A stretch of 64,000 nt of DNA from Thermofilum sp. NZ13 (GCA_002855745.1 NDWX01000002.1:124001-188000); one strand, 5' to 3'; counted from the first letter of the stretch, positions 1 to 9,191 are shown. Numbers and translations: made by a program. The notes: generated by a model not told the origin, from the sequence alone.

Positions 1-1263
1 GAGAGAATCAGCCCAGAGGAAATATACAGGAAAACGGGTCTAGTCGTCGACGCAACGTTCACCGCAACGAAGCTCTTGTGGTTCAAGGAAAATCAGCCCG
101 AGCTTCTTAAAAGGGCTAAGGTGGGCCTGCAGCCTAAAGACTACATCATTTACAGATTTACCGGGGTAACCGTCACAGATCACACTGTAGCGTCGCGAAC
201 TATGCTTTTCAACATACACTCCCAGCGCTGGGATGACGAGCTGATAAGAGACCTCGGGCTCGGCGAGTACGCTGACCTCCTCCCGGAGTCGCTACCCAGC
301 TGGGAAGTCGCCGGCGAAGTCACACCCGAAGCTGCCTCCTTGACCGGCTTGAGAGCAGGCACGCCGGTGCTGGCCGGGACGGGGGACAGGACCGCTGAGA
401 TCCTCGGGGCGGGTATCCTTGACCCAAGCAGAGTGGAGGAGTCTACGGGCACTGGTTCGACTACGGCAACCCTGCTCAGGGAGCCGCGCCTAGATCCAAA
501 GATGAGGTTCTCTGTGGGGGTTGGGCCTATACCTGGCACGTGGGCCCTAGAAGCGGGTATGTCGACTGCTGGGGCTATACTGAGGTGGTTCCGGGACAAC
601 CTCGCTGAGGGCGTTAACCTGCTGGCTAGCTCAACCAAGCGCAGAGCCTACGAGTACCTAGATATGGAGGCCGAGTACGTTCCACCCGGATCCAACGGCT
701 TAATAGTCCTACCGTTTTTCTCCGGTGCTCGGAGTCCGCGTTGGAACCCCTACGCTAGGGGCGTCATCTTCGGGTTAACGGTGTTCCACACGAGGGCCCA
801 CATCTTCAGAGCCATGATGGAGGGGGTCGCCTACGAGTTGAGGAAGATCCTAGAGGTTCTGAGAGAGCTCGAGATAAAGCCGTCGGAGCTCGTGCTGATG
901 GGCGGGGGTGCGAAGTCGCCCACGTGGGCTCGGATTAAGTCGAACGTCACAGGCCTGGAGGTGGTTTTGCCGGAGCTACTGGACGCCGCTCTCGGCGGCG
1001 ACGCCATGCTGGTGGCGGTTGCTAGCGGGGCCGTCGGTAGCTACGGAGAGGCGGCGAAGTTGTTCTTCAAGGAGAGAGTGAGGATAAAGCCCGAGGCGGG
1101 CGCTGTGGAGATTTACAACCGCTACTACTCTCTCTACGAGAGGCTCGCCGAGGCCCTCAACGATTATTTTAAGGAAGTCTCGCAGTTGGCCGAAGTACCG
1201 GTGGTCACCCCACCGTGGGACATCGAGAAGCTCGTCCACCTGTTGCTAAAGCTCGAGTCATAA
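1..1263 (+). CDS. FGGY-family carbohydrate kinase, 5' end cut by the window
   Basis: The reading frame is open from base 1, so the true start lies outside the window; about 420 residues are visible. The protein phosphorylates a sugar or polyol with ATP, most likely as a xylulokinase- or gluconokinase-type enzyme. The FGGY fold shows in the N-terminal region with RTMLFNI, the phosphate-binding GTGDRTAEILGAG and STGTGSTT stretches, and the C-terminal lobe with FFSGARSPRWNPYARG, MMEGVAYELR and the ATP-site LMGGGAKSPTWARI. Substrate cannot be told from sequence. The stop overlaps the 3' end of the convergent winged-helix gene by 6 bp. Confidence 0.88.
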   Translation, partial: ERISPEEIYRKTGLVVDATFTATKLLWFKENQPELLKRAKVGLQPKDYIIYRFTGVTVTDHTVASRTMLFNIHSQRWDDELIRDLGLGEYADLLPESLPSWEVAGEVTPEAASLTGLRAGTPVLAGTGDRTAEILGAGILDPSRVEESTGTGSTTATLLREPRLDPKMRFSVGVGPIPGTWALEAGMSTAGAILRWFRDNLAEGVNLLASSTKRRAYEYLDMEAEYVPPGSNGLIVLPFFSGARSPRWNPYARGVIFGLTVFHTRAHIFRAMMEGVAYELRKILEVLRELEIKPSELVLMGGGAKSPTWARIKSNVTGLEVVLPELLDAALGGDAMLVAVASGAVGSYGEAAKLFFKERVRIKPEAGAVEIYNRYYSLYERLAEALNDYFKEVSQLAEVPVVTPPWDIEKLVHLLLKLES

Positions 1264-1515
1264 CTTACCCACGTACTCTTTGAGCCAGACAACAACCCTC
1301 TCGTAGCTTTCCCTACCCTTCTGCGTCAGCTCTACGTATTCCCCGTCATCCCCTTCAACAACGCGCAGAAGCCCCTTTTCCTCCAGCCAGCCGAGGTATC
1401 TGGTAAAAGCCGGGTAGTTGAGCCTGCTCGCCATCTGGAGGTGGGTCTTCTTCATCCTACCCTCACTGTAGAGCGCGTCGAGTATACGGGCGATCACTAT
1501 GAGATCGACTCGCAT
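1258..1515 (-). CDS. Small winged-helix DNA-binding protein
   Basis: An 85-residue protein that is essentially one winged-helix domain of the archaeal HTH_45/PadR-like kind. Helix 1 holds VIARILDALYSEG, the recognition region holds LNYPAFTRYLGWLEEKGLL, and a wing follows (VVEGDDGEYVELTQKG). I chose the ATG at 1515; a TTG two codons upstream would add two residues. An AT-rich box (aaatatttatc on this strand) lies about 30 bp upstream. It sits between the sugar kinase and acs genes, so a role in regulating one of them is possible but unproven. Confidence 0.7.
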   Translation of the reverse strand: MRVDLIVIARILDALYSEGRMKKTHLQMASRLNYPAFTRYLGWLEEKGLLRVVEGDDGEYVELTQKGRESYERVVVWLKEYVGKL

Positions 1516-1557
1516 TATCAACTAAAAGAGAGGAGAAGCAAGAGAAGATAAATATTT

Positions 1558-3483
1558 TCATTGACTTCTCGAGTTCCCAACAATCATCTTCAGCTCCTCG
1601 ATAGCGGAGGGGTCTTCGATGGTGGTGACATCACCCAGATTCTGCTCCCCCTTCACGATCGCCTTTATGACCCTCCTCATTATTTTACCGCTCCTGGTTT
1701 TAGGGAGCTTTCGCACGAAGAAGATGTTAGCGGGTTTTGCTATAGGCCCTATGGTCTCTGAGACGAGGTTCATTAGCTCCTCTTCGAGCTTAACGCTCGG
1801 CGTAAACCCCTCCCGCAGTACCACGAACGCTACCGGGACTTCTCCCTTAATAGGGTCAGGCTTCCCGACTACAGCGGCCTCAGCCACGGCCGGGTGCAAG
1901 ACTAGAGCGCTCTCCAGCTCCATCGTCCCTATCCTGTGCGCTGCAACCTTCAGAACCTCGTCTGCCCTGCCGAGAATCCAGAAGTACCCGTCTTCGTCTC
2001 TCATGGCGTAATCGCCCGGGTAGTAGAAGCCCGGGAACCTGCTCCAGTACGTTTCGACGTAGCGCTTAGGGTCGCCCCAAACGCCTAGCAGCATGCCGGG
2101 CCAGGGCTTCCTCACCACCAGGTAGCCCTGAATGTTTGGGGGGGCCACCGCGCCATCTTCCGTTAGAACCTCCGCATCAACGCCCGGGAGTGGTAGAGTG
2201 CAGGAGCCCGGCTTTAAGGGTACTAGGTCGATGCCCGCTGTAGGAGCTATCATGAAGCCTCCGGTCTCCGTCTGCCACCACGTGTCGATGATGGGGCACT
2301 TGCCCCTACCAACCACCTTGAAGTACCATTCCCAGGCCTCGGGGTTTATTGGCTCCCCGACGCTGCCGAGTATCCTGAGCGACGATAAATCATGCATCTC
2401 AACCCAGTGGTTGCCGTAGCGCATGAACATCCTGATCGCGGTTGGCGAAGTGTAAAACGCAGTGACCCCGTGCTTCTCGATGATGCTCCACGTCCGATCG
2501 GGGGCCGGGTAGTCCGGAGCCCCCTCGTACATCACGGTTGTTAGGCCGTGCATTAAAGGACCGTAAACCACGTAGCTGTGACCTGTGATCCACCCGATGT
2601 CGGCTGTGCACCACCACACGTCTTCATCGTTGGGGTTGAAGGCCCACTTTAGCGTCCAGTAGACCCAGACTAGGTAGCCCCCAGTGCTGTGGTAGATTCC
2701 CTTAGGAGCGCCAGTAGTGCCGGACGTGTAGAGGATGAACAGCGGATGGTTTGCGTCCAGCTTCTCGGGCTCAACGTACGCGCTCCTGCTTATGCCCTCC
2801 ATCAGGGTGTGGAACCAGAAGTCCCTCCCCTCAACCATGTTCACGTTCACCCCTGCGCGCTTAACAACGATCACGTTCTCGACCGAGAACGTCTGCTCCA
2901 ACGCCTTGTCGGCTATCTCCTTAAGCGGCACCACTTTCCCCCGTCTGAACCCCCCGTCGGCTGTCACGAGGAGCTTGGCCCTCGAGTCGTTGATCCTTCG
3001 GGCCAAGGAGTCGCTGCTGAACCCCGAGAACACCACAGTGTGCACAGCGCCGATCCTGGCGGCAGCGAGCATGAAGATCGGAAGCTCTGGGATCATCGGC
3101 AAGTAGAGGGCTATCCTGTCACCAGGCTTAACTCCGAAGTTCTTGAGGAGAGCGGCCACCCTGTTAACTTCCACATACAAGTCCCTGTACGTGTACTTCC
3201 TCACCTCGCCATCCTCACCCTCCCACACTAGCGCAACCTTGTTCTTCCTCCAGGTCCTGACGTGCCTATCCAGTGCGTTGTAGCTGGCGTTGATCTTCCC
3301 CCCGACGAACCACCTGTAGAAGGGCTTCTGGGAGTCGTCCAGCACCTTGTCCCAAATCCTGAACCACTCCAGCGCGCGGGCGTGCTCGTCCCAGAACTCT
3401 TCCGGGTTTTCAAGCGCCTTAGCCCTGAGCTCTTCGAGCCTAGTCGTAAGGACCTTCCTCTGCTCTACCGGAAGCACACCCAT
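1558..3483 (-). CDS. acs: Acetyl-CoA synthetase (AMP-forming)
   Basis: Activates acetate (or a short acyl acid) with ATP and CoA to the acyl-CoA, AMP and PPi. The 641-residue length is normal for the family. The adenylation core motif [11 protein letters not shown] lies near residue 250, WWQTETGG near residue 400, YPGDYA and the hinge-region [15 protein letters not shown] in the C-terminal part, and the catalytic lysine motif [11 protein letters not shown] near residue 605. The ATG start has a TATA-like element (tcttaatt) about 22 bp upstream, as expected for a leaderless transcript. In archaea that ferment peptides the usual energy-conserving enzyme is ADP-forming ACD, so this copy may serve acetate assimilation or propionate activation (inference). 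Confidence 0.93.
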   Translation of the reverse strand: MGVLPVEQRKVLTTRLEELRAKALENPEEFWDEHARALEWFRIWDKVLDDSQKPFYRWFVGGKINASYNALDRHVRTWRKNKVALVWEGEDGEVRKYTYRDLYVEVNRVAALLKNFGVKPGDRIALYLPMIPELPIFMLAAARIGAVHTVVFSGFSSDSLARRINDSRAKLLVTADGGFRRGKVVPLKEIADKALEQTFSVENVIVVKRAGVNVNMVEGRDFWFHTLMEGISRSAYVEPEKLDANHPLFILYTSGTTGAPKGIYHSTGGYLVWVYWTLKWAFNPNDEDVWWCTADIGWITGHSYVVYGPLMHGLTTVMYEGAPDYPAPDRTWSIIEKHGVTAFYTSPTAIRMFMRYGNHWVEMHDLSSLRILGSVGEPINPEAWEWYFKVVGRGKCPIIDTWWQTETGGFMIAPTAGIDLVPLKPGSCTLPLPGVDAEVLTEDGAVAPPNIQGYLVVRKPWPGMLLGVWGDPKRYVETYWSRFPGFYYPGDYAMRDEDGYFWILGRADEVLKVAAHRIGTMELESALVLHPAVAEAAVVGKPDPIKGEVPVAFVVLREGFTPSVKLEEELMNLVSETIGPIAKPANIFFVRKLPKTRSGKIMRRVIKAIVKGEQNLGDVTTIEDPSAIEELKMIVGNSRSQ

Positions 3484-3632
3484 CGTTGATCAACAAACAC
3501 AATTAAGACAGCCACTGAATAACATTCCCGCGTATTCATCATTACAAAACTATGGGGACAGAAACCCGTATGTGAGTGCGCGAGCATAAGAGGTGGAGCC
3601 AGCGTAAGCCATTACAAAAATTTTCGGTGAAG

Positions 3633-3724
3633 TGGACCGGCCGGGATTCGAACCCGGGACCTCCGCCGCTCTCGGGGTGCGGAGCCCTTGCAAGGGCGAC
3701 ATCCTCCCGCTAGACGACCGGCCC
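3633..3724 (-). tRNA. tRNA-Ala(TGC) with a 20-nt intron
   Basis: The 92-nt gene folds as a cloverleaf once about 20 nt (3669-3688) are removed between positions 37 and 38. The anticodon TGC lies at 3690-3692, the anticodon stem is TCGCC/GGCGG, the T arm is CCGGG-TTCGAAT-CCCGG and the discriminator is A. The acceptor stem has G3:U70, the universal alanine identity pair, which settles the assignment. No CCA is encoded. A TATA-like box (gttatttatt on the plus strand, 3748-3757) lies about 28 bp upstream. The exact splice boundary could shift by a base. Confidence 0.88.
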
Positions 3725-3775
3725 TCGAGCTGCTCAAAAGAGTTAACGTTATTTATTCTTTACCTGAGAGATATC

Positions 3776-3834
3776 CTCGATGATGACAGCACGTCAGTTT
3801 GAAAGATGATATTATTGGTCTTTGCTGACGCGAG
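3776..3834 (+). ncRNA. Candidate C/D box sRNA
   Basis: A perfect C box ATGATGA (3780-3786) and a perfect D box CTGA (3825-3828) lie 38 nt apart, flanked by a short terminal inverted repeat CTCG (3776-3779) and CGAG (3831-3834). A weaker TTGA (3799-3802) and ATGATAT (3806-3812) sit where D' and C' boxes belong, leaving guides of about 12 nt. The 3' half overlaps the end of the amidohydrolase gene on the other strand, which is common for archaeal C/D sRNAs. I could not match either guide to a known rRNA site. Confidence 0.45.
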
Positions 3835-5290
3835 TTAGACCGGTTGGGAGTAAAGCCACTTCAGCTCTCACCTCCTGAAACTCCTGAAGAGACCGCGGCG
3901 TGCTCCTGACGTTAAGGACGACCAGCGATCTACGCGCCGACGGATCCGAGACGTAGAGGGTTAATGCCTCCTCGAAGCTCAGGCTCTCGAACCACGTGTA
4001 GTCATGTATCGCTAATCCTTCGATCGCGCCCCGGTGCACCGCGGCGTAGATCCCGAGCCACGGGTTTATTGGCTCCACGGGGGAGTCGGAGGACCCCATT
4101 ACGGTGGCCCCAGTGCTGAGCAGGGATTTGTACGCGTAAACCCACTTTGTCCGCTCCCCCAGCCTCTCAGCGATCCACGTGTCGCTAAGCACGAAGTGCG
4201 GCTGAACTGAAAGCCTTGGTCTCAACTCTGCCACGACTTCAAGGAGGTCGGGGGGCGTCACCGAGGCGTGCTCTACTCGGAGCTTGCCCGCGGCACGCCG
4301 GGAGGCCTTCAGGGCTTCTTCAACAGCTCGGTCGCCTATAGCGTGTACGGCGGTCTCCAGCCCCTCTCCCGCCGCCTCGGCGGCTATTTCGGCTATTTTC
4401 TCAGCGGTCAGCAGTAGGCTCCCGGAGGTCTCGCCGTCGCTGTAGCGCTCCCGAAGGGCGGCCGTCCTGGCGCCTAAGCTTCCGTCGGCAAAGATTTTCA
4501 CTCCCTGAACAAGGTCAGGGTAATGCCTGTGGACGCCTTCGAGGAACGACTGGTAGTCTATGTACGCCCTGTACTCCTGGATAAATTCTCCACTCTCCTT
4601 CAAGCTTTTTACCAGCTCGAGCTCGGATCGCGAGCTGGACATCGAGTGAAGCGAAGTGACCCCATAGGAAAGGTACTCAGAGAGCAAAGTTTTCACCAGG
4701 CTCTTTACTCTCTCCGCCGGGGGTGGCGGAATCTTGGATAAAGCGTACCCGACAAGGTCCTCGAAGATTATCCCCGTGGGTTTACCGTCCTCAACGTGGA
4801 TAAATTTCCCGCCCTCCACGCTTGGCTCGAGAAGCCCGAGGATCTTCATGGCCTTTGTGTTGAGAAGGGCCGCGTGCCCGCACACCCTCACCAGGAGTAC
4901 TGGGTTGTCTCTCGAGACGTCGTCGATGTCGTGGCGCGTAGGGAAGCGCTTCTCGGACATCTTGTCTTGGTCCCAGCCCCTACCTACCACCCACTCCCCC
5001 TTGCCAGCCGATAATACTGCTCTCCTTACTTGCTCCCTCAGCTCCTCCAGGGATCGAACACCCCGGAGGTCTAGCCTACCGCGGCTTATAGCGGTGGAGT
5101 AAAGGTGCATGTGAGCGTCCGTCATGCCGGGAACAACCAACCTCTGATCTACATCAAGCACCTTGACCGGCTCGAACCTCCTCACACCCTCTTCTCGACC
5201 CGCGTAGAGGACCCCTTTCCCCGGGGAGAAAACGATGCTGTCTACGTCCTCGTTGAGGGGGTAAGACACGTTAACCAGGGCTAGGCGCAT
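3812..5290 (-). CDS. Amidohydrolase of the YtcJ / Amidohydro_3 group
   Basis: A 492-residue metal-dependent hydrolase of unknown substrate. The first metal ligands are in VVPGMTDAHMHLYS (the DAHMH pair near residue 58), further conserved features are VGRGWDQDKM, FADGSLGARTAALRERYSD, HAIGDRAV and GSDSPVEPINPWLG. These are the marks of the YtcJ-like branch (PF07969), which has few characterised members. The ATG at 5290 is preceded by a minus-strand TATA-like box (ttttatatg) about 27 bp upstream. The gene is divergent from trm5 with only 36 bp between starts. Confidence 0.88.
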   Translation of the reverse strand: MRLALVNVSYPLNEDVDSIVFSPGKGVLYAGREEGVRRFEPVKVLDVDQRLVVPGMTDAHMHLYSTAISRGRLDLRGVRSLEELREQVRRAVLSAGKGEWVVGRGWDQDKMSEKRFPTRHDIDDVSRDNPVLLVRVCGHAALLNTKAMKILGLLEPSVEGGKFIHVEDGKPTGIIFEDLVGYALSKIPPPPAERVKSLVKTLLSEYLSYGVTSLHSMSSSRSELELVKSLKESGEFIQEYRAYIDYQSFLEGVHRHYPDLVQGVKIFADGSLGARTAALRERYSDGETSGSLLLTAEKIAEIAAEAAGEGLETAVHAIGDRAVEEALKASRRAAGKLRVEHASVTPPDLLEVVAELRPRLSVQPHFVLSDTWIAERLGERTKWVYAYKSLLSTGATVMGSSDSPVEPINPWLGIYAAVHRGAIEGLAIHDYTWFESLSFEEALTLYVSDPSARRSLVVLNVRSTPRSLQEFQEVRAEVALLPTGLTRVSKDQ

Positions 5291-5326
5291 GGTAGGGTAT
5301 TTAGCGCAAGCTCATCATATAAAACT
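5291..5326. promoter_or_regulatory. Interleaved divergent promoters of amidohydrolase and trm5
   Basis: Only 36 bp separate the two start codons. The plus strand shows gtatttag (5297-5304) about 26 bp before the trm5 GTG. The minus strand shows ttttatatg (5316-5324) about 27 bp before the amidohydrolase ATG. Each TATA-like box therefore lies inside the other gene's initiation region, so both transcripts should be leaderless and may compete. Confidence 0.55.
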
Positions 5327-6184
5327 GTGCCGTCCCTCAGAGAGCTACTCAAGGATCTGATACCCGAGGATCTTTTGAACCTCGTTCCATCGAGCTTCGA
5401 CATAGTAGGCTCTAGGGCTGGAGCCGTCGCGATCGTCGAGATACCTGAGGAGCTTGAGCCGTACAAGAGGGTTATCGCGGAGAAGATAATGGAGCTGCAC
5501 AAGAACGTTAGAGCGGTGTACAGGAAACTCGGGGAGAGGACCGGCGAGTACAGGGTACGGGAGCTGGAGCTTATCGGCGGAGAAAGAGTGAGGGAGGTCC
5601 TGCATAAGGAGCACGGCTACCTGCTTAAACTCGACGTGACGCAAGTTTACTTCTCCCCCCGCGAGGCTACCGAGAGGCAGAGGGTCGCTAGCAAGGTTAA
5701 GCCCGGAGAATTCGTTGTCGTGATGTTCGCTGGGGTAGGCCCCTTCGCAATCGCCATCGCGAAAAAGCAGCCGCTGGTCGATAAAGTGGTTGCCATCGAG
5801 CTCAATCCCGTCGCATACAAGTACATGGTGGAGAACATCCGGCTTAACAGGCTCGATGGGAAGGTTGTGCCGGTTCTAGGCGATGTCCGCGAGGAGGCAC
5901 CGAAGTTCGCTGGCAAGGCTGATAGAGTCGTGATGCCTCTACCGAAGGGCGCCTACATGTACCTCCGCGAGGCCTTCACGTGCTTCAAGCGCGAAGGGGG
6001 TGTCCTTCACTTTTACTACTGGGACCGTGAAGACGATCTGTTCAAAAGAGGGTTCGAGATCGTTAAGGAGGCGGCAGAGGAGCACGGCTTCAAAGCAGAG
6101 TTGCTGGAGGCGCGCATAGTCTCCCCATACGCGCCGAGAGTGTACAAGCTGGCTTTTGACGTTTTGCTGAGCCGAAGAATATAA
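5327..6184 (+). CDS. trm5: tRNA (guanine37-N1)-methyltransferase Trm5
   Basis: Transfers methyl from S-adenosylmethionine to N1 of G37 in tRNA, which guards reading frame. The 285-residue protein opens with the archaeal Trm5b-type sequence LIPEDLLNLVPSSFDIVG, supporting the GTG start. The Rossmann-fold methyltransferase core has FAGVGPFAIAIAKK (SAM loop, near residue 135), VVAIELNPVAYKYM, and the Trm5 motif VMPLPKGAYMYL near residue 203. A Taw22-type activity in wyosine synthesis cannot be excluded from sequence. No overlap with the next gene. Confidence 0.9.
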   Translation: MPSLRELLKDLIPEDLLNLVPSSFDIVGSRAGAVAIVEIPEELEPYKRVIAEKIMELHKNVRAVYRKLGERTGEYRVRELELIGGERVREVLHKEHGYLLKLDVTQVYFSPREATERQRVASKVKPGEFVVVMFAGVGPFAIAIAKKQPLVDKVVAIELNPVAYKYMVENIRLNRLDGKVVPVLGDVREEAPKFAGKADRVVMPLPKGAYMYLREAFTCFKREGGVLHFYYWDREDDLFKRGFEIVKEAAEEHGFKAELLEARIVSPYAPRVYKLAFDVLLSRRI

Positions 6185-6234
6185 AGCCGCGATAAGCTAT
6201 TGCCGCGCAATGCTCAGTTTTAAGGGTGAACTAG

Positions 6235-6525
6235 GTGTTTAAGACCGGTATGAAGTTGAGGATCGGCGCGGTAGTGCTAAGCGATTTAGAGAAGGCTATG
6301 CTCAAGAGTGGCGTGGACAAGGTGTACGTGGTCTCAGGAGCTCAGGAAGCCCTCAAGGTGATAGACGAGGTCGTTAGGAAAATGGACGTGGACCTTTTGC
6401 TAGTCGATGACGTCATTGCCAATCAGATAGGAAAGAGCAAGCTCTCCGAGATAAAATACCGGAATCCTCTCCCAGCGATCGTCGAGCTTGAGACAAACCG
6501 AGTTCCGAAGCCCGTGAACTCTTAG
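6235..6525 (+). CDS. Second A-ATPase subunit F-like protein
   Basis: A 96-residue protein with the ATP synthase subunit F pattern: a first strand IGAVVLSD, the motif SGVDKVYVVSGAQEAL, a strand DLLLVDDVIANQI and the loop PLPAIVELE. It lacks the C-terminal helix that inserts into the central stalk in typical F subunits, and it is coded on the strand opposite the F-G/H-E cluster, with a 4-bp tail-to-tail overlap with subunit E. The GTG start has an SD-like gggtga five bases upstream; an ATG at 6250 is an alternative. Whether it works in the ATPase or is a free-standing relative is open. Confidence 0.65.
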   Translation: MFKTGMKLRIGAVVLSDLEKAMLKSGVDKVYVVSGAQEALKVIDEVVRKMDVDLLLVDDVIANQIGKSKLSEIKYRNPLPAIVELETNRVPKPVNS

Positions 6526-7166
6526 CGGAGCTTTAGGAGAGCGCTTAGAAGCTCTGGGAACGTTTTCTCCCTGATTTCAGTCAACTTCGCCTCAAGCGTT
6601 CCGTTATAGTACTCCCTCCCGTCGCTGGAGACCACGACTACCCCCCCGCTACACTCCACCTCCTCTCCTAGCGACACCTCGAGGTCAGGTTTCAGCTTTG
6701 ATAGAGCGGTCAACTTCTCTCTAATTATCTTCTGGACTTTCTGGGAGTCGCCGGTACACGGGTGTACGACCAGCTTGGAGGCACGCATACTCTGAATCGC
6801 CTCCTCGAGCCTGCGAGAAAGGAAGATGTCGTAGTACTCGGGGTTCTGCTTGAGTTCGCGCACCACTTGGGACAGCATGCTCTCAAGATAGTTGAGGGCG
6901 TAACTGTACCTCTCTGCCAAATACTTACGCCTTATCTCAAGCCTCCTCGGCGCTAGCTCGCTCTCAGCTTTCTGGCGCGCCTCAGCGATGAGCTGCTTAA
7001 TCCTCTGAGCCTTTATCTCCTCTGCTCTCGTAGCGGCTTCCTGGAGTATTTTCTGGGCCTGCTCCTCGGCCTCCTTTAAAATTCTGCGGCTCTCTTCTTC
7101 GGCTACGGCCCTGAGCTCCTCGATCAGCACCTCCATTAGGCTTTTGTTCGTGCTCATGTGCATCAC
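6522..7166 (-). CDS. atpE: A-type ATP synthase subunit E (peripheral stalk)
   Basis: A 214-residue protein made of a long N-terminal coiled coil rich in E, A, K and R (about residues 8-75) and a C-terminal mixed domain with LVVHPCTGDSQ and VECSGGVVVVSSDGREYYNGT, the usual signature of archaeal V/A-ATPase subunit E. With the G/H subunit it forms the heterodimeric peripheral stalk that holds the catalytic head. It overlaps the upstream coiled-coil gene by 4 bp. Several Met codons cluster at the start; the one at 7157 (MSTNKS) is equally possible. Confidence 0.85.
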   Translation of the reverse strand: MMHMSTNKSLMEVLIEELRAVAEEESRRILKEAEEQAQKILQEAATRAEEIKAQRIKQLIAEARQKAESELAPRRLEIRRKYLAERYSYALNYLESMLSQVVRELKQNPEYYDIFLSRRLEEAIQSMRASKLVVHPCTGDSQKVQKIIREKLTALSKLKPDLEVSLGEEVECSGGVVVVSSDGREYYNGTLEAKLTEIREKTFPELLSALLKLR

Positions 7167-7513
7167 CTAAGGAGAGCTTCAAGCAGGGCTTTCCGCACCT
7201 CGTTCTCATTCTTCGCCAGGGCGATCTTCACCATCTCCAGCTTTTCGCGCTCAGCTCTCTCAAGGGCATCCAGGCTCTCCTGAACCCTGCGTAACTCCTC
7301 CTCGAGCATTCTCTTCACGCTCTCGTCGAGGGCTACGTCTTGGGCCTTAGAAAGCATCAGTTTAGCCTGCTCGCGCGCCTTTGCGATAATTTCGTCAGCG
7401 ATCTTCTTGGCCTCAGCCACACGGGCTTCGGCTTTCCTCTGCTCCTCCAGTATTACCCTGATGTCTAGCTCATCCGTCAACGACGCGGCATTTCTTAACC
7501 TTTCGTGACCCAT
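7163..7513 (-). CDS. Coiled-coil stalk subunit of the A-type ATPase (G/H-like)
   Basis: A 116-residue protein that is nearly all charged coiled coil (VAEAKKIADEIIAKAREQ and on). Its size and place between subunits F and E mark it as the partner of E in the peripheral stalk (AhaH or V-type G). No other domain is visible. The start overlaps the end of subunit F by 19 bp and the stop overlaps subunit E by 4 bp, so the three genes form one tight transcription unit. The family assignment rests on context and composition more than on specific motifs. Confidence 0.65.
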   Translation of the reverse strand: MGHERLRNAASLTDELDIRVILEEQRKAEARVAEAKKIADEIIAKAREQAKLMLSKAQDVALDESVKRMLEEELRRVQESLDALERAEREKLEMVKIALAKNENEVRKALLEALLR

Positions 7514-7824
7514 TTAAGCCTCACCCCTACGGCTAGCGAAAGCCTGCTATATAACTCTTCCAGGCGGTTAGTGGACGCTTTATCGGATGATGGGATTACC
7601 ACGACTAGCGGCGGTTCCTTCATTATCGAGGTGACCTGGTTGAGGCGTTCTCTAACAGCGGAGTAGATCTCGCCCTCCAGGAGTGCCACCCTGTTCTCGA
7701 GGATCTTCGAAACTATACTCTCGACCTCTTCGGCATTCGGCTTCTTGCTCACCTTGATAACCTCGAAGCCCAGAAGCCTCAAAGGGTCCACGGTCTCTGT
7801 CGCGCCAATGGCGACTATGCTCAA
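7495..7824 (-). CDS. atpF: A-type ATP synthase subunit F
   Basis: A 109-residue protein matching archaeal subunit F along its whole length: N-terminal strand MSIVAIGATETVDPLRLLGF, then helix IVSKILENRVALLEG, the strand PPLVVVIPSSDK, and the C-terminal helix LSLAVGVRLKW that reaches into the head. It links the central stalk to the catalytic head and regulates it. First gene of the F-G/H-E cluster; the other head and membrane subunits are not in the window. Confidence 0.75.
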   Translation of the reverse strand: MSIVAIGATETVDPLRLLGFEVIKVSKKPNAEEVESIVSKILENRVALLEGEIYSAVRERLNQVTSIMKEPPLVVVIPSSDKASTNRLEELYSRLSLAVGVRLKWVTKG

Positions 7825-7853
7825 GGGCGATCCCGATAACGTAAAACACGTCG

Positions 7854-9191
7854 TTATTTATCTTTTCCTTTGATCAGCTCCTCGATATCTCTCAGTACCT
7901 TTCTCTCAATGAGCTCGAGATCCTCCGGCTTGTATGCCTCTATAGTGACCCTTATTACCGGCTCCGTGTTTGAAGCCCTTACGAGGAACCAGCCCTTATC
8001 GGTGTCCACGCGCACTCCATCTATTGTGGTAACTTTATCGTATTCCGCAGAGTACTTGTTCTTCAAGGCTTCTACGACTCTGAACTTCTCCTCGTCGGGA
8101 ACATCCACCTTGAGCTTCTTGGTAGGGGGCATCGGCACGCGGTATCTTGAGACGGGGCCCCCCAGCTTCTCGACCGCCTCAAGCATGAAGAGCAGAGACA
8201 GCACACCGTCGTCCAAGTTGATGCCGTTGTAAGTCACGAAGTGCCCGCTACTCTCCACGCCCAGCTCAGCCCCGGATTTAACCGCGTCGAGGATCATGAA
8301 TATCCTGCCTACGGGGACGCGTATGACCCTGCCCCCCATCTCGGCTACAACCCTGTCAACCACGCTTGAACACTCAACGTTAGCGGCGACGTTTGCCCTG
8401 CCCATCGCGCGGAGCATCACCACAGCTGCCTGCTCGGGCGCCAAGGGCGACCCTGCCTCATCGAAGAATATCACCCTGTCCCCATCTCCGTCGAATGAGA
8501 CCCCTATGTCCGCCTTTAGGTCCCTGACCAGAGCCGACATGTACGCAGTGTTTTCAGGTGTGGGCTCGCTACCTCTAACCGGGAAACGTGGGTCTACGTC
8601 GCAGTTCACCGTGGCGACTTCATAGCCCAAGTCTCTGAGGAGCCTTGGGACCACCAGAGAGGCCGAGCCGTTCCCGCAGTCGACGAGCACCCTAAGCCCT
8701 CCGGAGTGGCTTCCAACCTTGTGAAGGAACTCGATGTACTCTGGGAGAATCTCCCTTGCACGCAGCGAGCCATAGCCGCTCAAGCCGGCCCACGTCACCC
8801 CCGAGTCAACCAAGCTTTTTATCCTCTCTATGTCCCCCAGGCATATCGGCTCTCCGCCAGGCCTGAACATCTTTATGCCGTTCCACTCAGGGGGGAGGTG
8901 TGAGGCCGTGATGTAAGCAACGTGGTAGCTCAAGTGCTTCGAGGCGTAAATAGCCATTCCAATGGGCCCGACACCTGAGTCGACGACATTCGACCCCGCA
9001 CCCATCAGACCGCTCGCCAGTGCCCGCGCGAGTATGGGAGAGCTGAATCTGACGTCGTGGCAGACGCAGTAGTCCCCGCGTTCCAGGTTGGAAAGAGCGG
9101 CCCCTATTAGGGCAACAACGTCCGGTGTGAGGTCCTTCCCGAATACTCCTCGAATGTCGTATGCCCTGAAGATATTAGTGGGTAACGCCAC
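7854..9191 (-). CDS. Phosphohexomutase (phosphomannomutase / phosphoglucomutase)
   Basis: Interconverts the 1- and 6-phosphates of glucose, mannose or glucosamine through a phosphoserine. The 445-residue protein has FRAYDIRGVFG at the N terminus, the phosphoserine loop TASHLPPEWNGIK near residue 96, the magnesium loop DGDGDRVIF near residue 235, the sugar-binding GVESSGHF near residue 315, and the phosphate-binding RASNTEPVIRV near residue 410. This is the full four-domain alpha-D-phosphohexomutase set. The GTG start has ggatatta on this strand about 28 bp upstream. It would supply glucose 1-phosphate to the glycogen genes elsewhere in the window. Confidence 0.92.
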   Translation of the reverse strand: MALPTNIFRAYDIRGVFGKDLTPDVVALIGAALSNLERGDYCVCHDVRFSSPILARALASGLMGAGSNVVDSGVGPIGMAIYASKHLSYHVAYITASHLPPEWNGIKMFRPGGEPICLGDIERIKSLVDSGVTWAGLSGYGSLRAREILPEYIEFLHKVGSHSGGLRVLVDCGNGSASLVVPRLLRDLGYEVATVNCDVDPRFPVRGSEPTPENTAYMSALVRDLKADIGVSFDGDGDRVIFFDEAGSPLAPEQAAVVMLRAMGRANVAANVECSSVVDRVVAEMGGRVIRVPVGRIFMILDAVKSGAELGVESSGHFVTYNGINLDDGVLSLLFMLEAVEKLGGPVSRYRVPMPPTKKLKVDVPDEEKFRVVEALKNKYSAEYDKVTTIDGVRVDTDKGWFLVRASNTEPVIRVTIEAYKPEDLELIERKVLRDIEELIKGKDK

